From positions 682,001-746,000 of the forward strand of contig NZ_MWQN01000004.1 of the NCBI RefSeq assembly GCF_002024165.1: a stretch of 64,000 nt of DNA, given 5' to 3'. Each line of letters starts with the position of its first letter. Within the stretch, counting starts at the first letter, position 1. Positions 1 to 8,707 of the stretch are shown here, piece by piece. The position numbers were made by a program, and so were the translations under genes. The notes below the pieces were generated by a model. It was not told the origin of the DNA. It made no database searches and saw only the letters and a program-made list of their open reading frames with translations. The DNA is from Embleya scabrispora (GTDB lineage: Bacteria; Actinomycetota; Actinomycetes; Streptomycetales; Streptomycetaceae).

Positions 1-9
1 GGGCATCGT

Positions 10-897
10 ATGCAGAACACCGAATATCTCGAGTTGGTGGAGACGGCCGGCGGCCGGGAGAACCATTACGCGCGCGTCGTCGATCGGTACTACGAACTCG
101 TGACGCCGATGTGCCGTGACGTGTGGTCGGACTCGTTTCACCTCGCGTGGTTCGCCGAGGGGCAACGACTGCACGAGGCGCAGCGCACGATGCAGCGGTG
201 GCTCGCGGACCGGGGCGGGTTCACGGCGGGCGACGAACTCCTCGATGTCGGCTGCGGCATCGGGGGCCCGGCCGCGAACGTGGCCGAGTACACCGGTGCC
301 ACGGTGACGGGTGTGAACATCTGCGGCCACCAGGTCCGGGTCGCCCGTTCCCTGCACACCGGCGACGTGGGCAGGCGACTGACCTTCGTCGAGGCGGACG
401 CGATGCACCTCCCCTACGGTCCGGCGGAGTTCGACGGCGTCTACTCGATCGAGGCGCTGTGCTACACGCCCGACAAATCCCGCGCCTACGCGGAGGTGGC
501 CCGGGTCGTCAAGCCGGGCGGCGCGTTCGTGGGCGCGGACTGGTTCTGTGCGGACGACCTCTCGGAGGCGGACTACGCGCGGTGGGTGGAGCCGATGTGT
601 CGGGCGTTCGCCATCCCGCGCGTGATCCCGTTCGGCGCGGTCCGGGAACACCTGGAGACCGCCGGGTTCGAGGTCGAGTCGGTGTCGCGGTACGACGACC
701 ACGGCGACGTCGCCCCGAACTGGCGGCTGTGCGACGACAATGCGGCGAGCGCGGCCGGGGCGGGCGCCGGCGCCGGCTCGGACTCTCGGCCGGAGAGCTT
801 CGAATCCCTGCTGGAGGCGTCGGCGCCCGCACTTCGCGACGCATGCACGGCGGGCAAGGTGATCATGGGCTGTTGGGTCGCCCGCAGGCGAGGGTGA
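10..897 (+). CDS. SAM-dependent methyltransferase, sterol C24-methyltransferase-like
   Basis: 295 residues. Motif I of class I methyltransferases is clear (LLDVGCGIGGPA, about residues 77-88). The stretches YYELVT...SFHLAWFAEG near residue 28 and YSIEALCYTP near 145 resemble the substrate-binding regions of Erg6-type sterol methyltransferases, which also methylate other isoprenoids. It probably transfers a methyl group to carbon or oxygen of a hydrophobic small molecule in the cytoplasm. It is followed 38 bp later by a P450 and lies in the same tailoring run. An AG-rich stretch near residues 248-256 (alternating Ala-Gly) is probably a surface loop. The substrate cannot be read from sequence. 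The first ATG is used; the ribosome site is at the window edge and not informative. Confidence 0.85.
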   Translation: MQNTEYLELVETAGGRENHYARVVDRYYELVTPMCRDVWSDSFHLAWFAEGQRLHEAQRTMQRWLADRGGFTAGDELLDVGCGIGGPAANVAEYTGATVTGVNICGHQVRVARSLHTGDVGRRLTFVEADAMHLPYGPAEFDGVYSIEALCYTPDKSRAYAEVARVVKPGGAFVGADWFCADDLSEADYARWVEPMCRAFAIPRVIPFGAVREHLETAGFEVESVSRYDDHGDVAPNWRLCDDNAASAAGAGAGAGSDSRPESFESLLEASAPALRDACTAGKVIMGCWVARRRG

Positions 898-935
898 CGA
901 CGCCGCGAACCGTCCTTCCGAACGAAAGAGCGAAC

Positions 936-2348
936 ATGACGGACAACGCGAGGTTCGGCCCGGTTCCGGGAGCGCTGCCCCTGCTCGGTCACGCGGTGCG
1001 ACTCGGCAGGCGACCGCTCGACTTCCTCGCCTCCCTGCCGGCGTACGGCGACCTGGTCGAGATCAGGCTCGGACCCGTGCCGTTCCATGTGCTCTGCGAC
1101 CCCGATCTGGTGCACCAGGTCCTCGTGGACGACCGGACCTACGACAAGGGCGGGGCGATCTTCGACCTCGTGCGCACCGTGGCCGGCAACGGCCTGGCGA
1201 CCTGCCCGCACGACGACCACCGCGGGCAACGTCGGCTGCTGCAGCCGGCGTTCCACCGCGACCGGCTTCCCGGCTATGCCAAGGTGATGTCCGCCGAGGT
1301 GTCCACGATGCTCGACGGCTGGACGGCGAACCGCGAACTCGACGTGCTGGTCACCGTGAACGAGTTCGCCGCGAGCCTGGCCACCCGCACCCTGTTCGCC
1401 GCCGAACTCGACGACGCCACATTCGAGGAGCTGCGGCTGTGCATGCACACCGTCATGACCGGCATGATGCGCCGGATGCTCCTGCCCTGGTCCTTCCTGA
1501 ACCGGCTGCCGACCCCGGCCAACCGCCGCTTCGCGCAGGCCCGCGCACGGCTCAGGCGCTACGTCGTCCAACTCACTGCGGACTACCGGCGCGCGGGCGT
1601 GGACCACGGGGACCTGCTGTCCATCCTGCTGGCCGTCCGCAACGAGGACGGCCGGGGGTTGACCGACGCCGAGATCCACGACCAGGTCTTCACGTTCTAC
1701 CTCGGCGGCAGTGAGACCACGGCCCCCTCGCTGGCGTGGTCGTTGTACCTGCTGGGCCGCAACCCGGACATCCGCGGGCGACTCCACGACGAGGTCGACG
1801 CCGTGCTCTGCGGGCGGGTCGCCGAGTTCGACGACATCCCGAAACTGGACCTGACCCGACGGGTGATCATGGAGTCGCTGCGCCTGTACCCGCCGGGCTG
1901 GCTGTTCACCCGGGTGACCACCAAGGACACCGAACTGGCGGGCCGCCGGCTGCCGGCGGGTTCGGTCGTGCTGTACAGCCCGCACATCGTGCAGCACCGC
2001 GCCGACCTGTTCCCCGAGCCCGAACGTTTCGACCCGGACCGGTGGCTGGACGACGGCCCCCGACCGCCCCGGGGCGGGTTCACCCCCTTCGGCGCCGGCG
2101 CCCGCAAGTGCATCGGGGAGGTCTTCGCGCTGACCGAGGCCACCCTCGCGCTGGCCTCCATCGCGGCCCGCTGGGAACTCGACCCGCTGCCCGGCGCCCG
2201 CGAACGGCTCACGCCACGCCTGTCGTCCACACCCCGCTCGCTCCCGATGTCCCTGCGCGAGCGCACGCCGGACGCCGGCCGGACGGATCCCACCGTGTCC
2301 CGCGACACCGTCGTCCACCCACGTCGCCGGGGCATCCACCACACCTGA
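936..2348 (+). CDS. cytochrome P450 (terpene-oxygenase-like)
   Basis: 470 residues, a haem-thiolate mono-oxygenase. Seen: the I-helix oxygen-activation motif GGSETT, the K-helix ExxR (ESLR), and the haem loop FGAGARKCIGE with the Cys ligand at residue 392. The layout (RKCIGE rather than the usual bacterial HxCLG) and the length recall the PtlI/pentalenene oxygenase type and class II-like P450s that act on terpenes; that assignment is family inference. The ATG at 936 follows AAAGAG and starts the PVPGALPLLGH proline-rich hinge correctly. An upstream in-frame extension to 123 has no homology and is ignored. Stop and next start are 13 bp apart, so it is co-transcribed with the second methyltransferase. 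A dedicated redox partner is not visible. Confidence 0.9.
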   Translation: MTDNARFGPVPGALPLLGHAVRLGRRPLDFLASLPAYGDLVEIRLGPVPFHVLCDPDLVHQVLVDDRTYDKGGAIFDLVRTVAGNGLATCPHDDHRGQRRLLQPAFHRDRLPGYAKVMSAEVSTMLDGWTANRELDVLVTVNEFAASLATRTLFAAELDDATFEELRLCMHTVMTGMMRRMLLPWSFLNRLPTPANRRFAQARARLRRYVVQLTADYRRAGVDHGDLLSILLAVRNEDGRGLTDAEIHDQVFTFYLGGSETTAPSLAWSLYLLGRNPDIRGRLHDEVDAVLCGRVAEFDDIPKLDLTRRVIMESLRLYPPGWLFTRVTTKDTELAGRRLPAGSVVLYSPHIVQHRADLFPEPERFDPDRWLDDGPRPPRGGFTPFGAGARKCIGEVFALTEATLALASIAARWELDPLPGARERLTPRLSSTPRSLPMSLRERTPDAGRTDPTVSRDTVVHPRRRGIHHT

Positions 2349-2361
2349 AGGAGGGCCAACG

Positions 2362-3207
2362 ATGGAAGAACGCACCGCGGCGCCGACCGCTCCCGTGGCC
2401 GAGGAGGTCGGGCAGCTCTACGACCGCATGACCGACATCGCCGCCGACTTCCTCGGCGACGACGCACGGCAGGGCTACAACGCGCACCTGGGCTATTGGG
2501 ACACCCCCGACAGCGAACTCACCTACGACGAGGCCACCGATCGGCTCACCGACGTCATGGTGGAACGCCTGCGGATCGGCGCCGGCGGCCGGCTGCTCGA
2601 CGTGGGCTGCGGCGTCGGCGCGCCGGCGGTGCGGATCGCCCGCCTCACCGGGGCGAGCGTGACGGGCATCTCGGTCAGCAAGGAGCAGATCGCCCGCGCC
2701 GAGGCACTGGCACGGGAGACGCCGTTCCCGGACCGCCTCGACTTCCGCGTCGCCGACGCCATGGAACTTCCCTTTCCCGACGCCTCGTTCGATGCCGTGA
2801 TGGCGCTCGAATCGATGTGCCACATGCCCGACCGGGTGCAGGTCTACCGCGAGATGCGGCGGGTGCTCCGCCCCGGGGGCAGGATCGTGGCCACCGACTT
2901 CCACGGCCGCAGCGCATCGCCCTCCCCCGACCGGCTGGCCCTCCAGCGGACGATGGGGTCGACGACCGTGCGGATCGACGACTATCCACAGCTGATGCGC
3001 ACGTCGGGCCTGCGATTCCTGGAACTGCGGGACATCACCGACGAGACCCTGCCCAAGTCGTTCGCCTTCCTGGCCGAGCGCGCGGACAAGCTCCGCTTCG
3101 AGTTCGACGACACCGAGGCGGCCTGCTTCTACAACCCGCAGTCCGTGATCGACGTGCCCGCGCTCGGATATCTCCTCGTCGTCGCACAGCGGCCGCTCGA
3201 CGGCTGA
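2362..3207 (+). CDS. SAM-dependent methyltransferase, EryG/RebM-like O-methyltransferase
   Basis: 281 residues, start ATG after AAGGAGGG. Motif I is RLLDVGCGVGAPA (about residues 77-89), motif II is FRVADAMELPFPD, and the post-II region is ALESMCHMPDR, the pattern seen in natural-product sugar O-methyltransferases such as EryG, RebM and the rifamycin 27-O-methyltransferase. It may methylate a hydroxyl of the deoxysugar or of the aglycone. It lies between two P450 genes in one tight operon, which supports a tailoring role. Sugar versus aglycone cannot be decided from sequence. Confidence 0.87.
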   Translation: MEERTAAPTAPVAEEVGQLYDRMTDIAADFLGDDARQGYNAHLGYWDTPDSELTYDEATDRLTDVMVERLRIGAGGRLLDVGCGVGAPAVRIARLTGASVTGISVSKEQIARAEALARETPFPDRLDFRVADAMELPFPDASFDAVMALESMCHMPDRVQVYREMRRVLRPGGRIVATDFHGRSASPSPDRLALQRTMGSTTVRIDDYPQLMRTSGLRFLELRDITDETLPKSFAFLAERADKLRFEFDDTEAACFYNPQSVIDVPALGYLLVVAQRPLDG

Positions 3208-3240
3208 ACCGCGCCCGTGAACCGAACACCCGGAGGTGGC

Positions 3241-4413
3241 ATGGACGTCGTGGCGCAATTGCCGTTCCCACAGGCGCCGTTGCAGACCGCTCCCCGGCTG
3301 CGCGAGTTGCGCTCCCTGGGCACGGTGCACCGGGTACGCACCGCCATGGGCGACGAGGCGTGGCTGGTGACCGGTCACGCGCAGGTGCGACGGCTGCTGG
3401 ACGACGACCGGCTCGGCCGCACCCATCCGACCCCGGAGACCGCGGCCCGCACCGGGGAGACGTTGTTCGACGCGGTGCTCGGCGACTTCGCCACGGAGGC
3501 GGCCGATCACGCCCGCACCCGGGCGCTCCTGCAACCGCACTTCTCGCCCAGGCGCATGCGACCGCTGCGCCCGCGCGTGGAGGCCCTGACCACACGCCTG
3601 CTGGACGAGTTGATCGCGCACGGGCCGCCGGCGGACCTGCACGCCTTGGTCGCGGTGCCGCTGCCGATCCTGGTCATCTGCGCGCTGCTCGGCGTTCCGT
3701 ACCGGGACTGCGAGCGGTTCCGCGCCTGGACGGCCGATGCCGCCGATGTCGGCGATCCCGCCCGATCACGGCGCGGCCTGGCCGAACTGTACGGCTACGG
3801 ACGCGAGTTGGTCGCCCGCAAGCGGGTCGAGCCGGGCGACGACGTGATCTCCCGGCTGTGCGCGGCCGAGGATGTCCGCGACGACGAGATCGCCGGGTTG
3901 TCGATGGCGCTGCTGTTCGCCGGGCAGGAGACCACGGTGGTCCAGATCGGGATGGGTGCGCTGCTGTTGCTGAGCAACCCGGACCAGTGGCGGGCGCTGG
4001 TGCACGACCCCGGGCTGGTGGCCGGCGCGGTCGAGGAGATCCTGCGTGCGTCGAACACGGGCGGCGGCGGTGGAATCCCCCGCTACGCGCGCCGGGACCT
4101 GGAGGTCGACGGAGTCGCGATCCGGGCGGGCGACCTGGTGTTGCTGGACAACGGCTCCGCCAACCACGATCCCGCCGCCTTCCCGGACCCGGACCGGATG
4201 GACATCACCCGCGCGGCCTCGGCGCATGTCACCTTCGGGCACGGCCTGCGCTACTGCCTGGGCGCGCCCCTGGCCCGCATCGAACTGCACGCGGTGTTCA
4301 CCCGACTCGCCGCCCGCCTTCCGACGCTGCGCTTGGCGGTGGAGCCGGACGCGGTGCGGATGCGCCCGGACGCGGTGACCGGCGGGCCGGCCGAACTTCC
4401 GGTGCGGTGGTGA
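3241..4413 (+). CDS. cytochrome P450 (soluble bacterial class I type)
   Basis: 390 residues from the ATG at 3241, which has GGAGGTGG just upstream; a GTG 24 bp earlier (3217) is in frame but lacks such a site. Motifs: I-helix AGQETT, ExxR as EEILR, and haem loop FGHGLRYCLGAPLAR with Cys339 as ligand. This is the CYP105/CYP107-like layout that relies on ferredoxin and ferredoxin reductase, neither encoded here. Expected to hydroxylate or epoxidise the cluster product. Both P450s of this run have complete catalytic motifs, so neither looks like the haem-less helper proteins (DesVIII/EryCII type) that assist some glycosyltransferases. Confidence 0.92.
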   Translation: MDVVAQLPFPQAPLQTAPRLRELRSLGTVHRVRTAMGDEAWLVTGHAQVRRLLDDDRLGRTHPTPETAARTGETLFDAVLGDFATEAADHARTRALLQPHFSPRRMRPLRPRVEALTTRLLDELIAHGPPADLHALVAVPLPILVICALLGVPYRDCERFRAWTADAADVGDPARSRRGLAELYGYGRELVARKRVEPGDDVISRLCAAEDVRDDEIAGLSMALLFAGQETTVVQIGMGALLLLSNPDQWRALVHDPGLVAGAVEEILRASNTGGGGGIPRYARRDLEVDGVAIRAGDLVLLDNGSANHDPAAFPDPDRMDITRAASAHVTFGHGLRYCLGAPLARIELHAVFTRLAARLPTLRLAVEPDAVRMRPDAVTGGPAELPVRW

Positions 4414-4491
4414 CATCGAGCGCGGGCGACCGCGTCGCGCCCCGGTGCGCGGCGTCCGCCCGCACCGATACCCGAGAAAACGGAGTAGGTC

Positions 4492-5613
4492 ATGTCCTGG
4501 AGGACTCCGGGCCATCGCAGGTCGCTGCGGCTGTTCCGGGACGGAGCGGGCGCCACGCCGGCGCACATGGCGTTCCCGTCGGCCCCGCTGCCCCACCCCG
4601 ACGGGTGGTTCTGCGTCGGCTTCGGCCACGAGGTCGCCGCGGGTGAGGTGATCACCCGGCGGTCCACGGGCGAGGACGTCGTCCTGGCCCGAGGGGCGAG
4701 CGGCCGACTCCGCGCACTGCGCCCGCACTGTCCGCACCTGGGCGCGCACCTGGGTGTGATGGGCACCGTCACCGGGGACGACATCGTCTGCGGGTTCCAC
4801 CGGTTCGCGTTCAGCCTGGACGGGCCCTGCCGGCGTACCGCGTACGGCGGGCCACCGCCCAGGGCGACGCTCGACACGCTGCCCGTGCGCGAGACCGGCG
4901 GCCTCATCCTCGTCTGGCGGGCCCGCGACGGCTCGCCCCCCACGTGGGAGCCGCCGGCCCTCTCGACCTCGGGTTGGCGCGCCCCTCGCGGGACGATGTA
5001 CGAGGTCGCCGGGCACCCGCAGCAGATCACGGAGAATGTGGTCGACTTCGGGCACCTGGAGCACCTGCACGGAGCAACGCTCGCCGCCGCCCCCGAAGTG
5101 TCCTTCGACGGCCGGGAGTGCGGCGGGCGCTTCCGGGTCGTGCGAAGGCTCCCGCGCGTCGGGCAGGTCTCGGCGACCTACACGTTCCGGGTGTACGGCC
5201 TCGGCCTGACCGTCATCGAATGCGCCCTGTCGGACCACGTCGCGACCAGGTTCTTCGCCCTCCCCAATCCCGTCGATCCCTGGCGGGCCGAGTTCCGGTT
5301 CGCGGCCACGGCGAGGGTCGCACCGAGCGAGCGAGTGCCGAGGATGTGGTCGAAACCGGCAAGCGGCGTGGCCGCACGCCTGATTCGCGACGCCTTCTAT
5401 GTCATCCACGCCCACGGCGGTTCCCTGGACCTGCCGGTGTGGCACTACCAGACGTATCGCGAGACCCCACGTCTGGCGCCCGGCGACGGGCCCATCGGCC
5501 GCTATCGCAAGTGGGCCGAGCAGTTCTACTCCACACCACCGGCGACCACCACGGGAGATTGTCATGCCGTTTGCGACGTGCATCAGCGTCAAGGACACGG
5601 CGGCCAGCATTGA
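4492..5613 (+). CDS. Rieske non-haem iron oxygenase, alpha-subunit type
   Basis: 373 residues. The Rieske [2Fe-2S] ligands are C80-P-H82 and C100-G-F-H103. The mononuclear iron motif reads NVVDFGHLEHLH (D185, H188, H193), so both metal sites are complete. The family comprises ring-hydroxylating dioxygenases and mono-oxygenases, including 3-ketosteroid 9-alpha-hydroxylase (KshA) and cholesterol 7-desaturase types. It needs an external reductase, not encoded nearby. RBS-like CGGAG precedes the ATG. Its 3' end overlaps the following VOC gene by 50 bp, implying tight coupling. Probably an oxidative tailoring step acting with the two P450s. Confidence 0.9.
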   Translation: MSWRTPGHRRSLRLFRDGAGATPAHMAFPSAPLPHPDGWFCVGFGHEVAAGEVITRRSTGEDVVLARGASGRLRALRPHCPHLGAHLGVMGTVTGDDIVCGFHRFAFSLDGPCRRTAYGGPPPRATLDTLPVRETGGLILVWRARDGSPPTWEPPALSTSGWRAPRGTMYEVAGHPQQITENVVDFGHLEHLHGATLAAAPEVSFDGRECGGRFRVVRRLPRVGQVSATYTFRVYGLGLTVIECALSDHVATRFFALPNPVDPWRAEFRFAATARVAPSERVPRMWSKPASGVAARLIRDAFYVIHAHGGSLDLPVWHYQTYRETPRLAPGDGPIGRYRKWAEQFYSTPPATTTGDCHAVCDVHQRQGHGGQH

Positions 5614-6004
5614 GTTCTACGAGAAGCTCGGATTCGACGTCGACTCGGCGATCTCGCGCCCCGGCGACGACATCCACATGCTGCTCTACCGGGGCGACTT
5701 CTGCGGACTGCTGTACAGCAACGCCGACCTGAAGAACTGGCTGCCCGAACTCGCGGAGACCCCGATCAGCCTGGCCGGCATGCTGTACATGGGTGTCGAG
5801 GACTTCGACGGATTCCACGATCACGTCGCCCGGCACACCACCGTGATCAAGGGGCCCCTCACCGACGATGTCGGTCAGCGTGTGTTCTACTTCCGCGACA
5901 TCGACGGCTACGTCATCGGCATCCACGACAACGCGGCACTGCGCGACAGCGAGTTGGGGAGGTACGCGGCGGCGCAGGACCCGGCCGGGGAGCCGCGAGG
6001 CTGA
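5564..6004 (+). CDS. VOC-superfamily (glyoxalase/bleomycin-resistance fold) protein
   Basis: 146 residues. The start MPFATCISVKDTAASIEFYEK is the first beta-alpha unit of the vicinal oxygen chelate fold, and the C-terminal FYFRDIDGYVIGIHD is the typical last strand with a possible metal-ligand pattern. The ATG at 5564 has CGGGAGA upstream and lies inside the 3' end of the Rieske gene (50 bp overlap). VOC proteins in biosynthetic clusters act as dioxygenases, isomerases, cyclases or product-binding resistance proteins; which applies here cannot be told. Confidence 0.85.
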   Translation: MPFATCISVKDTAASIEFYEKLGFDVDSAISRPGDDIHMLLYRGDFCGLLYSNADLKNWLPELAETPISLAGMLYMGVEDFDGFHDHVARHTTVIKGPLTDDVGQRVFYFRDIDGYVIGIHDNAALRDSELGRYAAAQDPAGEPRG

Positions 6005-6032
6005 CGGCCGGGGCCCGTGGTGCGGTGCGCGA

Positions 6033-7418
6033 TCAGAGGAGGCAGGCCATCAGGCTGCGCGCCTCGACGTTGACGTAGTAGCCGAGGCGCAGAAGTCGGT
6101 TGAGCAAACCCAGCGACATCCACCGGTAGTTCGCCGGTGCCTCGATCACCTGGTCGTCCGGGATCCGGACGACCAGGTGCCTGGTGTCGGCGTGCCGGAA
6201 GCGCCCGCCGTCCTCGGACTGCACGGCGTCCACGACCACCCACGACCGATCGCAGTCCAACACCTCGGCCAGCGGCGGCAGATCCCGCGGCCCGCGATAG
6301 CTGCCCAGGGTCGACTGCACCGTCGCGGCGAGTTCGACCCGGTCGGTGGCGCCGGGCTGGGCCATCGCCTGGACCAGGAACATCAGGGTGCCTTGATGGC
6401 GCCGGCAGACGAAGCAGACGACGTTGCCAGGGTTGGGCTGCAACATCGGCTGCGCCCAGGTTCCCACTTCCCGGCTCGTCGCCCCGACCGACAGGCCGAC
6501 GATGCGGAAGTGGCGTCCCTCGTGGTGCCGGATGCCCTGCTCGTCGCAGATCCATCCGGCCATCCGGGGCAGGTCGATGCGCTTGACGTCGAGGCTGAAG
6601 CCGGCCTTCTGGTCGATGAGCCAGGTCATCGCCGACGCGAGCGCGTCGTCGGAGGCACCGCTGCGGTGCGACCGGACGATCTCCCCGTGGAATCCGTCCG
6701 GTTCGCGTGCGACGCCCGCCGACGGGTTCGGCGTCGCGTAGGCGATGGCCGACAACACGGTCCGGGCGTTCATGTTCACCCGGTTGCCCTGCGCGAGCAG
6801 GCCCCGGAGCTGGCCCAGGGTCAGCCAGGTGAAGTCGTCGGCGGCCGGGACCTCTTCGTGTTCGGGCACCTCGACGATCATGTTGCGGTTTCGCTTGTAG
6901 AGGTACCACGAGGAGTGTTCGGAGAGGAGTTGGTCGAAGACGACGACGCGCGGGCCGGGGTCGAGAAAGTAGTCGAGGTAGGGGGTCGACCGACCCCCGT
7001 GCACCCGCTGATAGTTGCTGGGGGTGGCCTGCACGGTGGCGCAGTACTGGACCAGGGCGCTGTTTCCCGGCTCCATCTTCGCCTGCATCAGGAAGTGGTG
7101 GACGCCGTGGATGCGCTTGACCAGGATCCCCAGGATGCCGATCTCCGGCTGCACGATGATCGGCTGGTACCACTGCGGCGTCGGGCCGAAGTTCGTCCGG
7201 ACAGAGAGCCCCTCGATGGCGAAGAAGCGGCCCGAGGAATGGCTGATCCGGTCGCCGAGATGCCAGTTCGTCAGCGAGCCGAGCGGGACCTCTTCCGTGT
7301 GGAACGTGGACGCGGCCTCGCGCTCCTTGAGAAAGGCCTCCGGGTCCGGGGTCAGCGGTGTCTCCAGGGTTCGCGCCGAGGAGAGGAAGTCCTCGGCGCC
7401 GCGGATCAGAATCGACAT
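6033..7418 (-). CDS. NDP-hexose 2,3-dehydratase
   Basis: 461 residues from the ATG at 7418 (GTG at 7475 would overlap the upstream gene). Two internally similar halves are visible, each with the block HFL-Q-A..-PG and then a C-terminal '(M/T)xLGxLxxLL': HHFLMQAKMEPGN in the first half and LMFLVQAMAQPGATD in the second. This duplicated architecture and length are typical of the family acting in macrolide, angucycline and anthracycline sugar pathways (TylX3/EryBVI type). It removes water from C2-C3 of NDP-4-keto-6-deoxyglucose, giving a 3,4-diketo sugar for a 3-ketoreductase. It follows the SDR gene by 40 bp on the same strand. Confidence 0.9.
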   Translation of the reverse strand: MSILIRGAEDFLSSARTLETPLTPDPEAFLKEREAASTFHTEEVPLGSLTNWHLGDRISHSSGRFFAIEGLSVRTNFGPTPQWYQPIIVQPEIGILGILVKRIHGVHHFLMQAKMEPGNSALVQYCATVQATPSNYQRVHGGRSTPYLDYFLDPGPRVVVFDQLLSEHSSWYLYKRNRNMIVEVPEHEEVPAADDFTWLTLGQLRGLLAQGNRVNMNARTVLSAIAYATPNPSAGVAREPDGFHGEIVRSHRSGASDDALASAMTWLIDQKAGFSLDVKRIDLPRMAGWICDEQGIRHHEGRHFRIVGLSVGATSREVGTWAQPMLQPNPGNVVCFVCRRHQGTLMFLVQAMAQPGATDRVELAATVQSTLGSYRGPRDLPPLAEVLDCDRSWVVVDAVQSEDGGRFRHADTRHLVVRIPDDQVIEAPANYRWMSLGLLNRLLRLGYYVNVEARSLMACLL

Positions 7419-7458
7419 CCCACTCGCCCTTCGCGCGGCCCGCCCACCGGGGTCCTGC

Positions 7459-8406
7459 TCACGACAACTCCCCACCGGCGTCGGCTTGTAGCTCGCGCGC
7501 CATCTTCTCGATGCCGGTGTCCGGGTCCAACGGCGCGAAATCGACGAGCGATCGCAGCAGGGAGGTGTCCACCACCAGGCTGCCCAGGTCGGTGCCGGCG
7601 CTCGGTCCCCGCGCGATCGTGATGTCCTTCTTCAACACGGTGGCGACCCGGTCGACCACCTGCGCCACGGAATAGCCCACGCCGGAGCCGACGTTGACGG
7701 TGGCGGGCACGCGCGTCGGCAACGAGAGCAGATCGAGGCTCGCGCGTACGAAGTCGTCCACGTGCACGAAGTCCCGCCGCTGTGCTCCGCTTCCGTGCAG
7801 CCGGAACGGCTCGCCCGACAGCGCGCAGCGGAACGCCGCCGACACCACGCCCTGCCCCCGGGCGGCCGGAAGCAGTCGGCCGTAGACGTTGGAGCAGCGC
7901 AGGACCGTGCCGGCCAGCCCGTGCACCCTTCGGTAGAACTCCAGGTAGGACTCGCCCGTCAGCCGCGACATGCCGTACGGGGATGTGGGCTCCGCGCGAT
8001 GCGTCTCGGCCCGCAGTCCCGGCTCGGGCCCCGGCGCGTAGACGCCGCCGGCCGAGGAGAGGAATACGATCCGGGTGTCGGGGCTGTGGGTGCGCACCGC
8101 CTCGCAGACGTTGATCAGCAGCGACAGCGTGTCCACGGCGTCGGCGGCCGGCGCGTACGCCGACGGAACCGGGAATCGGCCACCGGCGGCGATGACGACG
8201 ACGCTCGTGTCGCGGCCCAGCACGGACGGCAGTTCGTCGGCTCCGTCGCCCCGGACGAGGCGCAGCCCTCCGGTGGACGAGGCCTGCTCGCGCAGCGCGT
8301 ACGGATCGGAGCGGCCGATGACGGTCACGTCCCAGCCACGGCGTTCGGCGCCGATGGCGAGGGCGGTGCCCAGGAATCCGGCTCCGACGACGGCGGCTCT
8401 CGTCAT
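7459..8406 (-). CDS. NAD-dependent epimerase/dehydratase family protein (probable NDP-sugar 4-ketoreductase or epimerase)
   Basis: 315 residues, ATG at 8406 with GGAGGAG 4-10 bp upstream. The N-terminal nucleotide site is VVGAGFLGTALA. The catalytic Ser is in VFLSSAGGVY and the catalytic Tyr in SPYGMSR. The family normally has YxxxK, while here the Lys position is Arg (YGMSR), so the proton relay may be altered. The C-terminal RRDFVHVDDFVRA and NVGSG blocks are typical of GalE/RmlD-like extended SDRs. In the dideoxysugar context it most likely reduces the 4-keto group of the NDP sugar; an epimerase role is possible. First gene of a two-gene minus-strand operon, divergent from the glycosyltransferase. 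Confidence 0.82.
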   Translation of the reverse strand: MTRAAVVGAGFLGTALAIGAERRGWDVTVIGRSDPYALREQASSTGGLRLVRGDGADELPSVLGRDTSVVVIAAGGRFPVPSAYAPAADAVDTLSLLINVCEAVRTHSPDTRIVFLSSAGGVYAPGPEPGLRAETHRAEPTSPYGMSRLTGESYLEFYRRVHGLAGTVLRCSNVYGRLLPAARGQGVVSAAFRCALSGEPFRLHGSGAQRRDFVHVDDFVRASLDLLSLPTRVPATVNVGSGVGYSVAQVVDRVATVLKKDITIARGPSAGTDLGSLVVDTSLLRSLVDFAPLDPDTGIEKMARELQADAGGELS

Positions 8407-8707
8407 GGACCTCCTCCGTGAATCGGGACAACTCCCTTGGAGTGCGGGCGCGTCCGGTCGGTGGGCGGGCGAACCCGCAACAACCGTCGGGTCGTCGCCG
8501 CGTCGCCGACGGCAACGCGGCTGAACGGCACCATCTTTGCCGGCCGGATGGGCGGCCGGGCTCCGGACTGCGGACGGGTACCCCATACGGAGTAGTCGTG
8601 GCGTCGATTTGAACTCGTTCGGCCCAACGAAGCGTGCAATCGCCGATGAACCCCGTGAGGCTGGGACCCGGTTCGGGGGACGGCCGCCTCAGCAAACGGA
8701 GATCCGC
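8407..8707. promoter_or_regulatory. divergent promoter region between two sugar operons
   Basis: 301 bp without a gene, separating the minus-strand dehydratase/SDR operon from the plus-strand glycosyltransferase operon. Its right half is less GC-rich than the flanks. A candidate -35 (TTGAAC, 8609-8614) is visible, and next to it a small dyad CGTT-N6-AACG. No convincing -10 was found, so promoter positions are only inferred from gene layout. Frames reading through it lack coding character. Confidence 0.5.

Noticed and set aside
3217-3240. Upstream GTG start for the second P450
   Set aside because: GGAGGTGG lies directly before ATG 3241, and the extra eight residues have no homology.
7419-7475. 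GTG start extending the 2,3-dehydratase
   Set aside because: Would overlap the SDR stop and adds residues without family similarity; ATG 7418 preferred.
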